Position numbers and translations under genes: made by a program | In this document: positions 36,318 through 44,773 of the stretch, piece by piece | Numbering within the stretch: position 1 is the first letter of the stretch | How the letters are laid out: the number at the start of each line of letters is the position of its first letter | Origin: Dyadobacter sp. CY312 | Lineage (GTDB): Bacteria > Bacteroidota > Bacteroidia > Cytophagales > Spirosomataceae | Direction: 5' to 3' | Assembly: GCF_021390535.1 (NCBI RefSeq) | Contig: NZ_JAJUXG010000003.1 | Coordinates: 1 to 64,000, forward strand | DNA length: 64,000 nucleotides | The notes under the pieces: generated by a model | Told to the model about the DNA's origin: nothing | The model's input: the letters and a program-made list of their open reading frames with translations, nothing else | Database searches by the model: none

Positions 36318-37136
36318 ATGTTTGAGTCTATAATACAATATCTTGAAGGCATTCATCCGGTACAGGCGGCGCTGTATGCGACCGTTTTCACATGGCTGGT
36401 AACTGCCGCTGGCGCATCGTTTGTTTTCTTTTTCAAAACCATGAACCGCACCGTACTCGACGGCATGCTGGGATTTACCGGTGGTGTGATGGTGGCCGCG
36501 AGTTTCTGGAGTTTGCTGGCTCCTGCAATTGAGATGAGCGAAGGAGATGGATTTGTAAAGGTAATGCCTGCCGCTATCGGATTCTTGGGCGGAGCTCTTT
36601 TCCTTTTCGCGCTGGACAAAGTTTTACCTCACGTGCATATCAATTTCAAGGAAACAGAGGGCGTAAAATCTCCCTGGCAGCGCACAACGCTTCTTGTGCT
36701 TGCCATCACCCTGCACAATATACCCGAAGGATTGGCTGTGGGTGTGTTGTTCGGTGGTGTTGCTGCCGGAATTCCCGAGGCTTCCATTGCCGGGGCTACG
36801 ATATTGGCTATTGGAATTGGTTTGCAAAACTTTCCCGAAGGAATTGCAGTTTCGATGCCGCTACGCAGAATGGGAATGAGCCGAAGAAAGAGCTTTATGT
36901 ATGGGCAGGCCAGTGCCATTGTGGAACCGATTGCCGGAGTTTTGGGTGCAGTTGCAGTCTCATTTTTCACTCCCGTTCTGCCCTACGCACTTGCCTTTGC
37001 TGCGGGAGCGATGATTTTCGTAGTTGTGGAAGAAGTGATTCCCGAAACACAACAGGACAAAAATACCGACATCGCAACACTCGGTTTTATAGGTGGTTTT
37101 ATCATCATGATGAGCCTGGATGTTGCACTTGGTTAA
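36318..37136 (+). CDS. ZIP-family divalent metal transporter
   Basis: A 272-residue inner-membrane protein with about eight hydrophobic segments. The ZIP metal-binding motifs are present in the fourth and fifth segments: HNIPEG (133-138) and QNFPEG (170-175), plus EEVIPETQQD later. The cytoplasmic His-containing loop (VLPHVHINFKETEG) lies between segments 3 and 4. The length and motif layout match ZupT/GufA-type importers of zinc, iron or manganese. No metal regulator gene is next to it. Confidence 0.93.
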   Translation: MFESIIQYLEGIHPVQAALYATVFTWLVTAAGASFVFFFKTMNRTVLDGMLGFTGGVMVAASFWSLLAPAIEMSEGDGFVKVMPAAIGFLGGALFLFALDKVLPHVHINFKETEGVKSPWQRTTLLVLAITLHNIPEGLAVGVLFGGVAAGIPEASIAGATILAIGIGLQNFPEGIAVSMPLRRMGMSRRKSFMYGQASAIVEPIAGVLGAVAVSFFTPVLPYALAFAAGAMIFVVVEEVIPETQQDKNTDIATLGFIGGFIIMMSLDVALG

Positions 37137-37269
37137 ACAAAATTTGATTTCGGAAAGCTGCCGTTAATATATTCCTGGTGGTTCAACGGTATGGTTTTTT
37201 ATAGCTTCTTCCATAACATTTCAAGTTGCTGGCAGTATTTACCCTCAGCAATTAAACTAAACAACCGTT

Positions 37270-38175
37270 ATGGAAGAAAATCACAAAAACACCGAACAAC
37301 AAAACCCAAAATCCAAGTATCCTCAACCTCCGTTCCCTAAGCAAAAGCAGGAGTTTCCGGGAACGGAAGCAGCCATGCAGCCTTTGGCCGATCATGGGCA
37401 GGATAGCTACAAGGGTTCCGGGAGACTGGAAGGTAAAAAAGCAATCATTACCGGAGGAGATTCTGGTATTGGTAAAGCCGTAGCCATTGCATTTGCCCGC
37501 GAAGGTGCGGATGTACTTATCAGCTACCTGAGTGATATAGAGGACGAAGATGCGAATGATACAGCTGGTTATGTTGAAAAAGCCGGCAGGAAATGCATTC
37601 TCGTAAAAGGCGACATAACCAGTGAAGCGCACTGTAAGGAAATTGTGACCAAAGCCGTCGCGGAATTTGGTCAGATCGATATTTTGGTAAATAACGCAGC
37701 CTTTCAGATGGCGAGGAAATCCTTGCAGGACATTCCGTCCGAGGAGTGGGTACGTACCTTTGCCGTGAACATTCACAGCATGTTTTACCTGTGTAAAGCA
37801 GCCGAACCACACATGAAACCGGGAAGCTCAATCATCAATACTACATCGGTGAACGCATACAGTCCATCCGATGACCTGCTCCCCTACGCTGCTACCAAGG
37901 CGGCAATACAAAATTTCACGGCAAACCTGAGTCAGATTCTGCTGAACGCAGGCAAAGGGATTCGGGTAAATGCTGTTGCACCTGGTCCCGTTTGGACACC
38001 ACTTATTCCGTCTACCAAATGGGAAGATGCGGATATTTTTGGGGACAACACACCCGTAGGCCGACCAGGACAACCGGCCGAAATTGCACCTTCATACGTA
38101 TTTCTTGCATCCGAAGAAAGCAGTTATGTTTCAGGAGCCACCATTCCGGCGACGGGTGGTCGTATCACGATTTAG
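37270..38175 (+). CDS. SDR-family oxidoreductase, stress-protein type (YhxC/YdaD-like)
   Basis: A 301-residue short-chain dehydrogenase with a 50-residue N-terminal extension rich in Pro, Gln and Lys. The Rossmann motif TGGDSGIG lies at 61-68, NNAA in the middle, and the catalytic Tyr206 and Lys210 in YAATK. The long N-terminal arm and the GSGRLEGKKAIITGGDSGIG junction are typical of the general-stress SDR branch (B. subtilis YhxC/YdaD type). The substrate is unknown. A terminator follows 34 bases after the stop. Confidence 0.9.
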   Translation: MEENHKNTEQQNPKSKYPQPPFPKQKQEFPGTEAAMQPLADHGQDSYKGSGRLEGKKAIITGGDSGIGKAVAIAFAREGADVLISYLSDIEDEDANDTAGYVEKAGRKCILVKGDITSEAHCKEIVTKAVAEFGQIDILVNNAAFQMARKSLQDIPSEEWVRTFAVNIHSMFYLCKAAEPHMKPGSSIINTTSVNAYSPSDDLLPYAATKAAIQNFTANLSQILLNAGKGIRVNAVAPGPVWTPLIPSTKWEDADIFGDNTPVGRPGQPAEIAPSYVFLASEESSYVSGATIPATGGRITI

Positions 38176-38207
38176 TTTAAAATAGTATTTTAAATGCAGA
38201 TATCGTT

Positions 38208-38258
38208 AAAACCCACCGCAGTACTGGAAATCAATCAGTGCAGCGGTGGGTTTCGTCT
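38208..38258 (+). terminator. Terminator after the SDR gene
   Basis: AAACCCACCGC (38209-38219) pairs with GCGGTGGGTTT (38243-38253), followed by CGTCTTT. The 20-base word CCCACCGCAGTACTGGAAAT of its left arm and loop is identical in the terminator at 40009-40055. Confidence 0.88.
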
Positions 38259-38288
38259 TTAAAAGTCAGCCTCTTTCATCATCGATCC

Positions 38289-38302
38289 TTGATGTACATC
38301 AA
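38289..38302 (+). promoter_or_regulatory. FNR-type palindrome upstream of the Crp/Fnr gene
   Basis: TTGATGTACATCAA is a perfect palindrome and matches the FNR box TTGAT-N4-ATCAA. It lies about 30 bases ahead of a TCATTGG (-33-like) element at 38323-38329. A matching arrangement at the same spacing occurs 852 bases downstream, upstream of the oxidoreductase gene. Confidence 0.7.
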
Positions 38303-38379
38303 GATGTTTTCTTAATCTACATCATTGGTTCGCTGCGGCAGTAATCACCAATTTTCTAAGATCATCAGACCGCAATTGT

Positions 38380-38457
38380 ATGAAATATTTAATCATTTTG
38401 GCGTTTATAGCAGTTGTGTGCTACTACCTTCCGAATTTAACTGCTGCATCGTTTTGA
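38380..38457 (+). CDS. Possible tiny membrane peptide (25 aa)
   Basis: An ATG at 38380 opens a 25-codon frame for a single hydrophobic segment (MKYLIILAFIAVVCYYLPNL, then TAASF). It lies between the FNR-type promoter and the Crp/Fnr gene, 51 bases before the latter. It could be a small membrane protein or a chance frame in a leader. No homologue can be checked here. Confidence 0.3.
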   Translation: MKYLIILAFIAVVCYYLPNLTAASF

Positions 38458-38508
38458 CAAGTGTTTTCTTACTTTTACTTCTCCTACTAACATAACGCAG
38501 GAGTTCAG

Positions 38509-39144
38509 ATGAAACAACCCATTTACCCAATCTCTATTGAGCCATTGCTCGACTATTTTAACAAACTAATCCCATTAAGCGAGCATGATCAGGAATTGGT
38601 GAAAAACAAATTCCATCCGCGTCTTTACCGAAAGCGTCAGTTTGTGCTCCAAGAAGGTGATGTGTGCACACAGTTGAATTTCGTCGTAAGAGGCTGTCTG
38701 CGGATGTACAAAGTCGACGAAAAAGGGAATATTCATATTCTTCAATTTGCTTCTGAAAATAATCTTCCCGCAGCCCGATGGATCAACGATCTCGGTAGTT
38801 TTCACGGACTAAAGCCATCTACACTGAATATTGATACGCTCGAAGATACCGTTGTGTTTCAGATCAGTCTGGATGACCTCATTTTCCTTTACACAGAAGG
38901 CACTTTATTTGACAGAATTTTCCGTGTGTTGGTTGAAAACAGCCTTGTGCGTTTACAGGAAAGATTGCTTCAAAATATCAGTTCCACAGCCGAAGAGCGG
39001 TACGAATCTTTCCTGGAACAATATCCGCACATGGTCAATCGCCTCTCGCAGGTACAGATTGCGGCTTACCTTGGAGTAACACCCGAATTTTTAAGCCGAC
39101 TGAGAAACCTGAGGAGCCGAGCCGCTGACCCTTTAAAACCTTAA
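38509..39144 (+). CDS. Crp/Fnr-family transcriptional regulator
   Basis: A 211-residue regulator with a cyclic-nucleotide-binding-type beta roll (about 25-130) and a C-terminal helix-turn-helix (about 178-202). The recognition helix TPEFLSRLR carries Glu193, Ser196 and Arg197 in the same spacing as the FNR residues that read TTGAT half-sites. No N-terminal Fe-S cysteine cluster is visible, so the signal is not oxygen sensing by the classical FNR route. Promoter boxes TTGAT-N4-ATCAA upstream of this gene and upstream of the next one suggest autoregulation and control of its neighbour. Confidence 0.92.
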   Translation: MKQPIYPISIEPLLDYFNKLIPLSEHDQELVKNKFHPRLYRKRQFVLQEGDVCTQLNFVVRGCLRMYKVDEKGNIHILQFASENNLPAARWINDLGSFHGLKPSTLNIDTLEDTVVFQISLDDLIFLYTEGTLFDRIFRVLVENSLVRLQERLLQNISSTAEERYESFLEQYPHMVNRLSQVQIAAYLGVTPEFLSRLRNLRSRAADPLKP

Positions 39145-39154
39145 TCTACATCAA
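39141..39154 (+). promoter_or_regulatory. FNR-type box upstream of the oxidoreductase gene
   Basis: TTAATCTACATCAA (one mismatch in the left half) overlaps the Crp/Fnr stop codon. It is followed by a TCATTGG element with TTG at 39177-39179 and AAAATTTG at 39201-39208. All three elements align with those of the Crp/Fnr promoter at an exact offset of 852 bases. Confidence 0.6.
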
Positions 39155-39239
39155 GACTATTTCTTAAACCAGGTCATTGGAGCAATTCACCCAATCGGGC
39201 AAAATTTGTATCCATTAATCAACCGTTTAAAAAATAGAT

Positions 39240-39905
39240 ATGAGCACTAAATCAAAAGTTGCAGTAATTGGCCTGGGAAACATAGGCAGCATTGTAGCGT
39301 CCAATCTCGTTAAAGGAAACCGTTCAATAATCGTTGCAGACCGCACGTTCGACAAAGCCAAAAACTACGCAGAAGAGCTGGGAAGTTTGGCTGAACCCCA
39401 GGAAATTGCCGATGCCATTCAGAACGCCGACATCATCGTATTAGCATTGTGGTTCAATACCATTCAGGAGTTTTTTGGCACCTATGCAACAGCGCTTCAA
39501 AACAAGATCATCGTTGATCCGTCCAACCCGATTGCTCCTGACGAAAATGGCGGGTTCAAAAAAATTATTGGCGAGCACGAATCTGCCGGACAAATCCTGT
39601 CTTCACTTTTACCAAAAGGCGCAAAACTTGCAAAAGCACTCGGCTCATTGGGAGCAGGTTCACTAGCTGACGCAGCTTTCCGTCAGCCAGAAAAAGCGGT
39701 GTTGTTTTATGCCACCGATGACACCAGTATCAATGTAAAAATTGAAGAGCTCATACATGATAACGGATTTGAACCGGTTCGGATTGGCAAAATTGAAGAA
39801 TCGATACGTATGGAAGTTTTTGGTGATTTGCACGAATTCGGTGCGTTGGCAAAAACCATTACCTTATCTGAGGCGAGTAATCTGAGTTTGGAGTCATCAT
39901 TGTGA
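39240..39905 (+). CDS. NADP-binding oxidoreductase (F420-dependent reductase-like)
   Basis: A 221-residue protein with an N-terminal Rossmann fold (VAVIGLGNIGSIVASNLVKG, NADP-type) and the topology of the NADPH-dependent F420 reductase / pyrroline-5-carboxylate reductase-like group. The likely electron partner and substrate are unknown; F420 is not generally made by Bacteroidota, so the annotation is by fold only. It lies 95 bases after the Crp/Fnr gene with an FNR-type promoter between them, which points to regulation by that protein. Confidence 0.87.
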   Translation: MSTKSKVAVIGLGNIGSIVASNLVKGNRSIIVADRTFDKAKNYAEELGSLAEPQEIADAIQNADIIVLALWFNTIQEFFGTYATALQNKIIVDPSNPIAPDENGGFKKIIGEHESAGQILSSLLPKGAKLAKALGSLGAGSLADAAFRQPEKAVLFYATDDTSINVKIEELIHDNGFEPVRIGKIEESIRMEVFGDLHEFGALAKTITLSEASNLSLESSL

Positions 39906-40007
39906 GAACCTGCGATATGAAATCGATACTGCTGCTTTCCGGCTGTTTAAGCAAGTTTGAAGTCATTTTGCAATAAAGTGCCAATAATGAATTCCTTTTT
40001 CTAAATT

Positions 40008-40056
40008 AAACCCCACCGCAGTACTGGAAATGAGTTCTGCGGTGGGTTTTATTTTT
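40008..40056. terminator. Bidirectional terminator between convergent genes
   Basis: AACCCCACCGCAG pairs with CTGCGGTGGGTT over a short loop, with T-rich sequence after it on the plus strand and ATTTAATTT on the minus strand. It lies between the oxidoreductase gene (plus) and the MFS gene (minus). The 20-base left arm is shared with the terminator at 38209. The rest of the gap to 40144 shows nothing. Confidence 0.85.
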
Positions 40057-40144
40057 ACCAATCCAGTTTCAAAAGCACCGTGGTTTGAGATTCGAGTTTG
40101 AGATTTACTACAGACTTACCGCTCACCGGCAGGCACTTTCCAAC

Positions 40145-41446
40145 TCATTCCTCAACTCCTCCGGTTTCGGCGTATCTGCGTAGCTCTTCGTTGGGCACCA
40201 ACGGTCCCATGAAAAACAACATGATCGCCAGACCAATCAAGGCAATGATCCCGAAGCCCATGAACAGGATACTGTATGCATAATTGTAACCCATCTCAAC
40301 GGCATAATTTTTCAGTACGATACCTGAAACCGATTGAAAAACAGCACCGCCCAAACCAGTACCAACGCAGGCCATTCCCCATACAGAAGCTGCTGAATTT
40401 TTAGGAACCACATCAGCCGGAAAGGTTAAAGCATTGGCGGTATAGGCCGTGTATCCAAATCCTGCCAAACCAAAAACCAGCAGCGCCGACATGGGTGAAG
40501 AAATTACAAATGGTCCCGCCAGAAGTGGTACGCCCATGATCAGTCCTGCAATGGTTACCGCAATTTTTCTTGCTCTCGGAATAGGTGTTCCTTTTTTTAT
40601 GATGTATTGCGTAAAATAACCACCAGCCAGATTGCCCACATCGGCAATCAAAAATGGAATCACGGCGAGCATCCCAATTTCCTTCAATTCCAGATTGTGC
40701 ACATCTACCAGATACCGCCCGATCCAGAAAGTAACAAAGTACCAAACCGGATCCATAAAGGTTTTTGACAAGGTGAACATCAACACAAACCGGGTCTTCA
40801 AAAGCTTGATTGCAGGAATGGTAAAGGTTTTCACTTTAACCTCGGTTTCTTTTGGGGTATAGTACAAAAACCAGAAAATGACCAGCCACAGATAACCACA
40901 AAGCGCGAGAATGATGAAAGTCATTTGCCAGCCGTAGCTGATACCCAAATAGGCAACCAGCGGCGGAACAATAACAGCACCCAAAGCAGATCCGCTGTTG
41001 AAAATGCCCGATGCCGTTGAACGCTCATGTGGCGGAAACCATTCGGTGGTCAGTTTGATGGCAGCGGGCCAATTACCTGCCTCACCAATACCAAGCATAA
41101 ACCGGCATATACCAAATTGCAGCGGCGTGGTGGCAAAGGCGTGAACAAGTCCGGCGGTGGTCCAGAAAGCCATGCAAAGTGAATAGCCCAGCCTGGTTCC
41201 AAGACGGTCGATTAGAAATCCTGAAAAAGCATTGGAGATCATATAGGCCACGAAAAAAGCGGTTCCTATATAACCAAAAGCCTCATCCGGAATGAGCGCC
41301 CGCAACTCTCCTTCTGCACTCAGATAATTGAAAGACAACCGGTGAACGTAATTCAGAACGGTAGCCAAAAAAGCCATCCCGACCATCACCCAGCGCATTT
41401 TGGAAAGCTTCATTGCCGGGGATACGGGTATATTATTTTCTACCAT
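40145..41446 (-). CDS. MFS transporter, ExuT/anion:cation symporter type
   Basis: A 433-residue inner-membrane protein with about twelve hydrophobic segments. Family marks of the anion:cation symporter (hexuronate/aldonate) branch are GEAGNWPAAIKLTTEWFPPH, ERSTASGIFNSGSALGAVI and RLGTRLGY. Members of this branch import hexuronates, glucarate or related sugar acids. It is the last gene of the minus-strand series that begins with susC at 54070 and is preceded by three catabolic enzymes, so it most likely supplies the sugar acid they use. Confidence 0.9.
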   Translation of the reverse strand: MVENNIPVSPAMKLSKMRWVMVGMAFLATVLNYVHRLSFNYLSAEGELRALIPDEAFGYIGTAFFVAYMISNAFSGFLIDRLGTRLGYSLCMAFWTTAGLVHAFATTPLQFGICRFMLGIGEAGNWPAAIKLTTEWFPPHERSTASGIFNSGSALGAVIVPPLVAYLGISYGWQMTFIILALCGYLWLVIFWFLYYTPKETEVKVKTFTIPAIKLLKTRFVLMFTLSKTFMDPVWYFVTFWIGRYLVDVHNLELKEIGMLAVIPFLIADVGNLAGGYFTQYIIKKGTPIPRARKIAVTIAGLIMGVPLLAGPFVISSPMSALLVFGLAGFGYTAYTANALTFPADVVPKNSAASVWGMACVGTGLGGAVFQSVSGIVLKNYAVEMGYNYAYSILFMGFGIIALIGLAIMLFFMGPLVPNEELRRYAETGGVEE

Positions 41447-41582
41447 TAAAAATAAGGTTTAGGCAATATGAATTTGAGCGAAATTAGTTTCGGTTATTTC
41501 TCTTTAAAACCAATTGAAATACAAGTTTTTAAATAGCTAATCGCCAAAAGCTAATTGCCAGCAGCTACTTATGAATATGGAC

Positions 41583-42596
41583 TTAAAGCTGGCGAACCGG
41601 CACGAGCGTTTCAGCTTCATTTGAAATTGAAATGCTGTTTTGCAATGGTCGACCCATGCCTTCCCAGTGAACGGTCATCAGATCATTGTTTTGCAGAGTT
41701 ACATTATTTCCAAAACTGAACGCATCGGCTCCGAAAAAATGAACGTGTGCCTGCAACGGCAACCGATGACCAGCATATTTGAAATGATGGTATTCCAAAT
41801 TTTCCAGACTGTGCGCCATATTTTGTTCTCCCGTTTTAATAGCCGAGCTCCATCTCGTTGCTTCTCCGTCTGATATACTTACAGTCCCTTTCAAATCGGA
41901 AAATTCTCCGCCAATTACCAATTCCGGACCGATTGCGCATTGTCTCAGTTTGGAAGGAGCCAGATACAGGTAATTCTTCTTTTCCATCACATGATCCGAG
42001 AATTCATTACCAGTGGCAAAGCCAATCCGGTGCGGAATGCCTTCTTCATCAACGATGTAAATACCTGCGATTTCGGGTTCTTCGCCACCGTCGTTGGCGT
42101 ATGCCGGCACTTCCAGTTTTTCGCCATGCGCTTTTAAAACCGAACCGTTTCCTTTGTAAAACCATTCCGGCTGAACGCCTATTTCTCCTGCTGCGGGAAA
42201 GCCCTGTTTAACTCCCCATTCATACATCACAATACTATCCGTCGGCTTGGAATCTCCACCGGAAGCGTGCATCATTTGCCGGTTCAAGGCACTGTTTTTA
42301 TGAGTTAGCCCTGTCCCGGCAACCAGACAACCAAAAGGATTATCAGGAAAATCAAAAGCCGGTAGCAACCGCCATGAACTTCTGCCATCGTAGACACTAT
42401 CATAGTCAAGTTTGGTGTCAGACAGGTTTGCATTCAGTAGGTCTGTTAACTTTGTTTTGGTTCGCACCGCTTCTAACGCAGCAGCATATACGGAGGTGAA
42501 GTTTTTTACCAAAATCAGCGATGGTTCCTGCACTACCGCAACTGCACGCCCTTTATCTTCATCAAAAATCTGTACAACCCTTATTTCATTTTTCAT
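41583..42596 (-). CDS. FAH-family enzyme (AraD1/GguC-like; possible diketo-acid hydrolase or dehydratase)
   Basis: A 337-residue protein of the fumarylacetoacetate hydrolase superfamily. It carries the AraD1/GguC traits: GTGLTHKNSA, WFYKGNG, GEEPEIAGIYI, GFATGNEFSDH and HVHFFGADAFSF. Acidic residues in GGEEPE and the following strand would hold the metal. Relatives dehydrate 2-keto-3-deoxy-pentonates, or hydrolyse 2,4-diketo-3-deoxy-sugar acids (LRA6 type). With the dehydratase and SDR upstream it completes a plausible sugar acid route; which reaction it performs is not decided by sequence alone. Confidence 0.85.
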   Translation of the reverse strand: MKNEIRVVQIFDEDKGRAVAVVQEPSLILVKNFTSVYAAALEAVRTKTKLTDLLNANLSDTKLDYDSVYDGRSSWRLLPAFDFPDNPFGCLVAGTGLTHKNSALNRQMMHASGGDSKPTDSIVMYEWGVKQGFPAAGEIGVQPEWFYKGNGSVLKAHGEKLEVPAYANDGGEEPEIAGIYIVDEEGIPHRIGFATGNEFSDHVMEKKNYLYLAPSKLRQCAIGPELVIGGEFSDLKGTVSISDGEATRWSSAIKTGEQNMAHSLENLEYHHFKYAGHRLPLQAHVHFFGADAFSFGNNVTLQNNDLMTVHWEGMGRPLQNSISISNEAETLVPVRQL

Positions 42597-42629
42597 AAAA
42601 TCGAATACTTATTTACTGACGACAACCGG

Positions 42630-43421
42630 TTATTGCGTAACCCATCCGCCATCAATTGAAAAACATCCTCCCGTGGTGTAGCTTGAAGCTTTGCTTGCGA
42701 GATACAAAGCAATTCCTCCTATTTCGTGCAGTTCACCCCAACGTCCCATCGGAATTTTGGATATAAAAGCTTTGTATTTTTCCGGATCATTGATCAGCGG
42801 GAGGTTGAGATCAGTGGCAAACGGGCCTGGCAAAATGGCGTTCACCGTAACACCGTCCAATGCAACTTCCATGGCCAGCGAACGTGTTAGTTGCAAGATC
42901 GCACCTTTGCTGGTGGCGTAAGGCGTCCGCTCCGGAATGGCAGTGAGCGCCAGCATGGAGCCGATGTTGATAATTCGTCCATATCCGTTCTCTTTCATGA
43001 TCGGCACTACTTCGCGACAGGCAAGCCAGGTTCCTGTAACGTTCACCGACTGTACTTTATTAAAATCATCCAGTGAAAGCGATTCAATAGGCCCGCGGAT
43101 GTTTATCCCTGCTGAATTGACCAGAATATCAATTTTACCAAAAGTTTGCACAGCAGATTTTACCGCAGCTTTAATACTTTCTTCCGATGTGACATCACAG
43201 GTCACACTGATGCACCGGGTATCGTAAGAATCTTTGAGCAACTGTTCCGATTCACGGTTAACAGCCTCATCACGCGCGGCGATCACAATATTGGCACCTG
43301 CCTCTGCAAGCGCTTTGGCCATCGAAAGGCCCAGACCACGGTTTCCGCCGATAACCAGCGCAGTTTGTCCGTTGAGTTTAAACAGGTCGAGAATGCTATG
43401 TTGCATTGTAAGAGTTTCCAT
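42630..43421 (-). CDS. SDR-family sugar-acid dehydrogenase
   Basis: A 263-residue short-chain dehydrogenase with the cofactor motif GGNRGLG (25-31), the NSAG strand and YATSKGA with the catalytic Tyr and Lys. The proteins most like it are KduD-type and 2-keto-3-deoxy-L-fuconate/rhamnonate dehydrogenases. It starts 5 bases after the stop of the rhamnonate-dehydratase-like gene, so the two are translationally close. In a diketo-hydrolase route it would oxidise the C4 hydroxyl of the 2-keto-3-deoxy acid. Confidence 0.88.
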   Translation of the reverse strand: METLTMQHSILDLFKLNGQTALVIGGNRGLGLSMAKALAEAGANIVIAARDEAVNRESEQLLKDSYDTRCISVTCDVTSEESIKAAVKSAVQTFGKIDILVNSAGINIRGPIESLSLDDFNKVQSVNVTGTWLACREVVPIMKENGYGRIINIGSMLALTAIPERTPYATSKGAILQLTRSLAMEVALDGVTVNAILPGPFATDLNLPLINDPEKYKAFISKIPMGRWGELHEIGGIALYLASKASSYTTGGCFSIDGGWVTQ

Positions 43422-43426
43422 TGAGT

Positions 43427-44596
43427 CTATTCCGTAATGATGAAATGTTCGAGTCCTTCTGTTTTAAGCGTGAGGCCAACGCCCGGTAGTGTATCATCCA
43501 GCTGTAAGCGGCCATTTTCCGCAATGGCTTCTCCATCGAAAATATACCAGAACATTTCGTTGCCAACCTCTATTTCTGTCTGCGGAAAATACTCCGCCAT
43601 CGGACTTGCAAACGAGCTCATCACCACATGCAGATTGTGCATTTGCCCACCATGCGGAATCACTTCAACTCCATGCGAAAGGGCCATGTTACAGATTTTC
43701 TGTGCTTCGGTGAAACCGCCCACCCTGTTGGTATCGAACTGGAAAATATCCAGTGCGCCAGTTTGCAAAAGGTCATGAAAACCGTAGCGGGTGTATTCAT
43801 GTTCGCCACCGGATAACGGAATGTCGGTATATTGGCGTAGCTTGGCAAAGTTGTGAATTTCGTCCGGCAGCAAAAGTTCTTCTGCCCAACGCAGATTGTA
43901 TGGTTCCAATGCTTTCAGAAACTGTTTGGCATAGGCAAGATTAAAGCCCATGTAACCTTCCAGCATTACATTTATATCATCACCCACTGCTTCCCTAACC
44001 ACTTTCACCATTTCCACATTTTTACGCATACCGGCAACACCTTCGGTAAGCGGGTAACCGCAACGTAATTTCATTCCCGAAAAACCCTGCTCTTTGTAAT
44101 GAATGGCTTCTGCCTGCAAACTGTCCAGATCTCTGGTATACAATCTGCTGTAATAGGTTTCGATATTCGGTCTGGTTCGTCCGCCCATGAGCATAAACAC
44201 GGGCTGTTTCATCACTTTTCCTTTGATATCCCAAAGTGCAATATCAATAGCGCTGATGGCTGCAATAACCGTCCCTTTTCTCCCATAAGCCACCGTAGAC
44301 CGGTACATTTTTTCAAACAAATATTCTGTATTTAACGGATTTTCTCCAATCAGGAGCGATGACAGTTTACTGTCGATAACCGCTTTGGTAATATCAGGGC
44401 TTAGCCCCGCATTACCATAACCAACATGTCCTTCGTCGGTTTCTACTTCGACCACAAGCCAGCTAAAAAAACGGAATGCAGCCTGTGTATCACTTTGAAA
44501 ATGCAGTGGACTAAGCGGTGTAGCGAACACAGTATTGCTGGTCAGCACCGGGCCGTTCCATTGGTACAGCTTGGTTCTTACTTTTGTAATTTTCAT
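43427..44596 (-). CDS. Enolase-superfamily sugar-acid dehydratase (L-rhamnonate dehydratase-like)
   Basis: A 389-residue mandelate-racemase/muconate-lactonising-type enzyme. Catalytic Lys176 lies in GMKLRCG, the metal ligands are in LEGYMGF (Glu213), RWAEELL (Glu239) and SGGEHEY (Glu265), and the general acid/base His315 is in IPHGGQMHN. The C-terminal barrel pattern resembles L-rhamnonate dehydratase, but the first metal ligand is Glu rather than the Asp usual there, so the true substrate may be a related aldonate (for example fuconate, gluconate or a uronate derivative). It is the first of three adjacent catabolic genes. Confidence 0.87.
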   Translation of the reverse strand: MKITKVRTKLYQWNGPVLTSNTVFATPLSPLHFQSDTQAAFRFFSWLVVEVETDEGHVGYGNAGLSPDITKAVIDSKLSSLLIGENPLNTEYLFEKMYRSTVAYGRKGTVIAAISAIDIALWDIKGKVMKQPVFMLMGGRTRPNIETYYSRLYTRDLDSLQAEAIHYKEQGFSGMKLRCGYPLTEGVAGMRKNVEMVKVVREAVGDDINVMLEGYMGFNLAYAKQFLKALEPYNLRWAEELLLPDEIHNFAKLRQYTDIPLSGGEHEYTRYGFHDLLQTGALDIFQFDTNRVGGFTEAQKICNMALSHGVEVIPHGGQMHNLHVVMSSFASPMAEYFPQTEIEVGNEMFWYIFDGEAIAENGRLQLDDTLPGVGLTLKTEGLEHFIITE

Positions 44597-44634
44597 ATTT
44601 TTGGAGTTAACAGTTGTGAATCACGTGTGAAGAG

Positions 44635-44733
44635 TTTACGGTAAACAGTTGCAAGTAAACAGTTTACCGTAAATCAGTTCATCGTAAAAAGGTCATTGTA
44701 AACAGCTCGCAGGAAACAGTTTATGGCAAAAGC
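44635..44733. repeat. Degenerate tandem repeat of about 14 bases
   Basis: Seven imperfect units follow one another: TTTACGGTAAACAG, TTGCAAGTAAACAG, TTTACCGTAAATCAG, TTCATCGTAAAAAGG, TCATTGTAAACAG, CTCGCAGGAAACAG and TTTATGGCAAAAGC. They lie in the 177-base gap between the dehydratase and the first GH39 gene, inside what otherwise looks like one operon. The first unit contains the palindrome GTTTACGGTAAAC. Confidence 0.75.
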
Positions 44734-44773
44734 CTAACCTTGTTATCAACGTGTGCTTTTTAATGACTAAAAT

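Noticed and set aside
37252..37812. A 186-codon minus-strand frame over the SDR gene
   Set aside because: It overlaps the confident SDR coding sequence on the other strand and has no motif.
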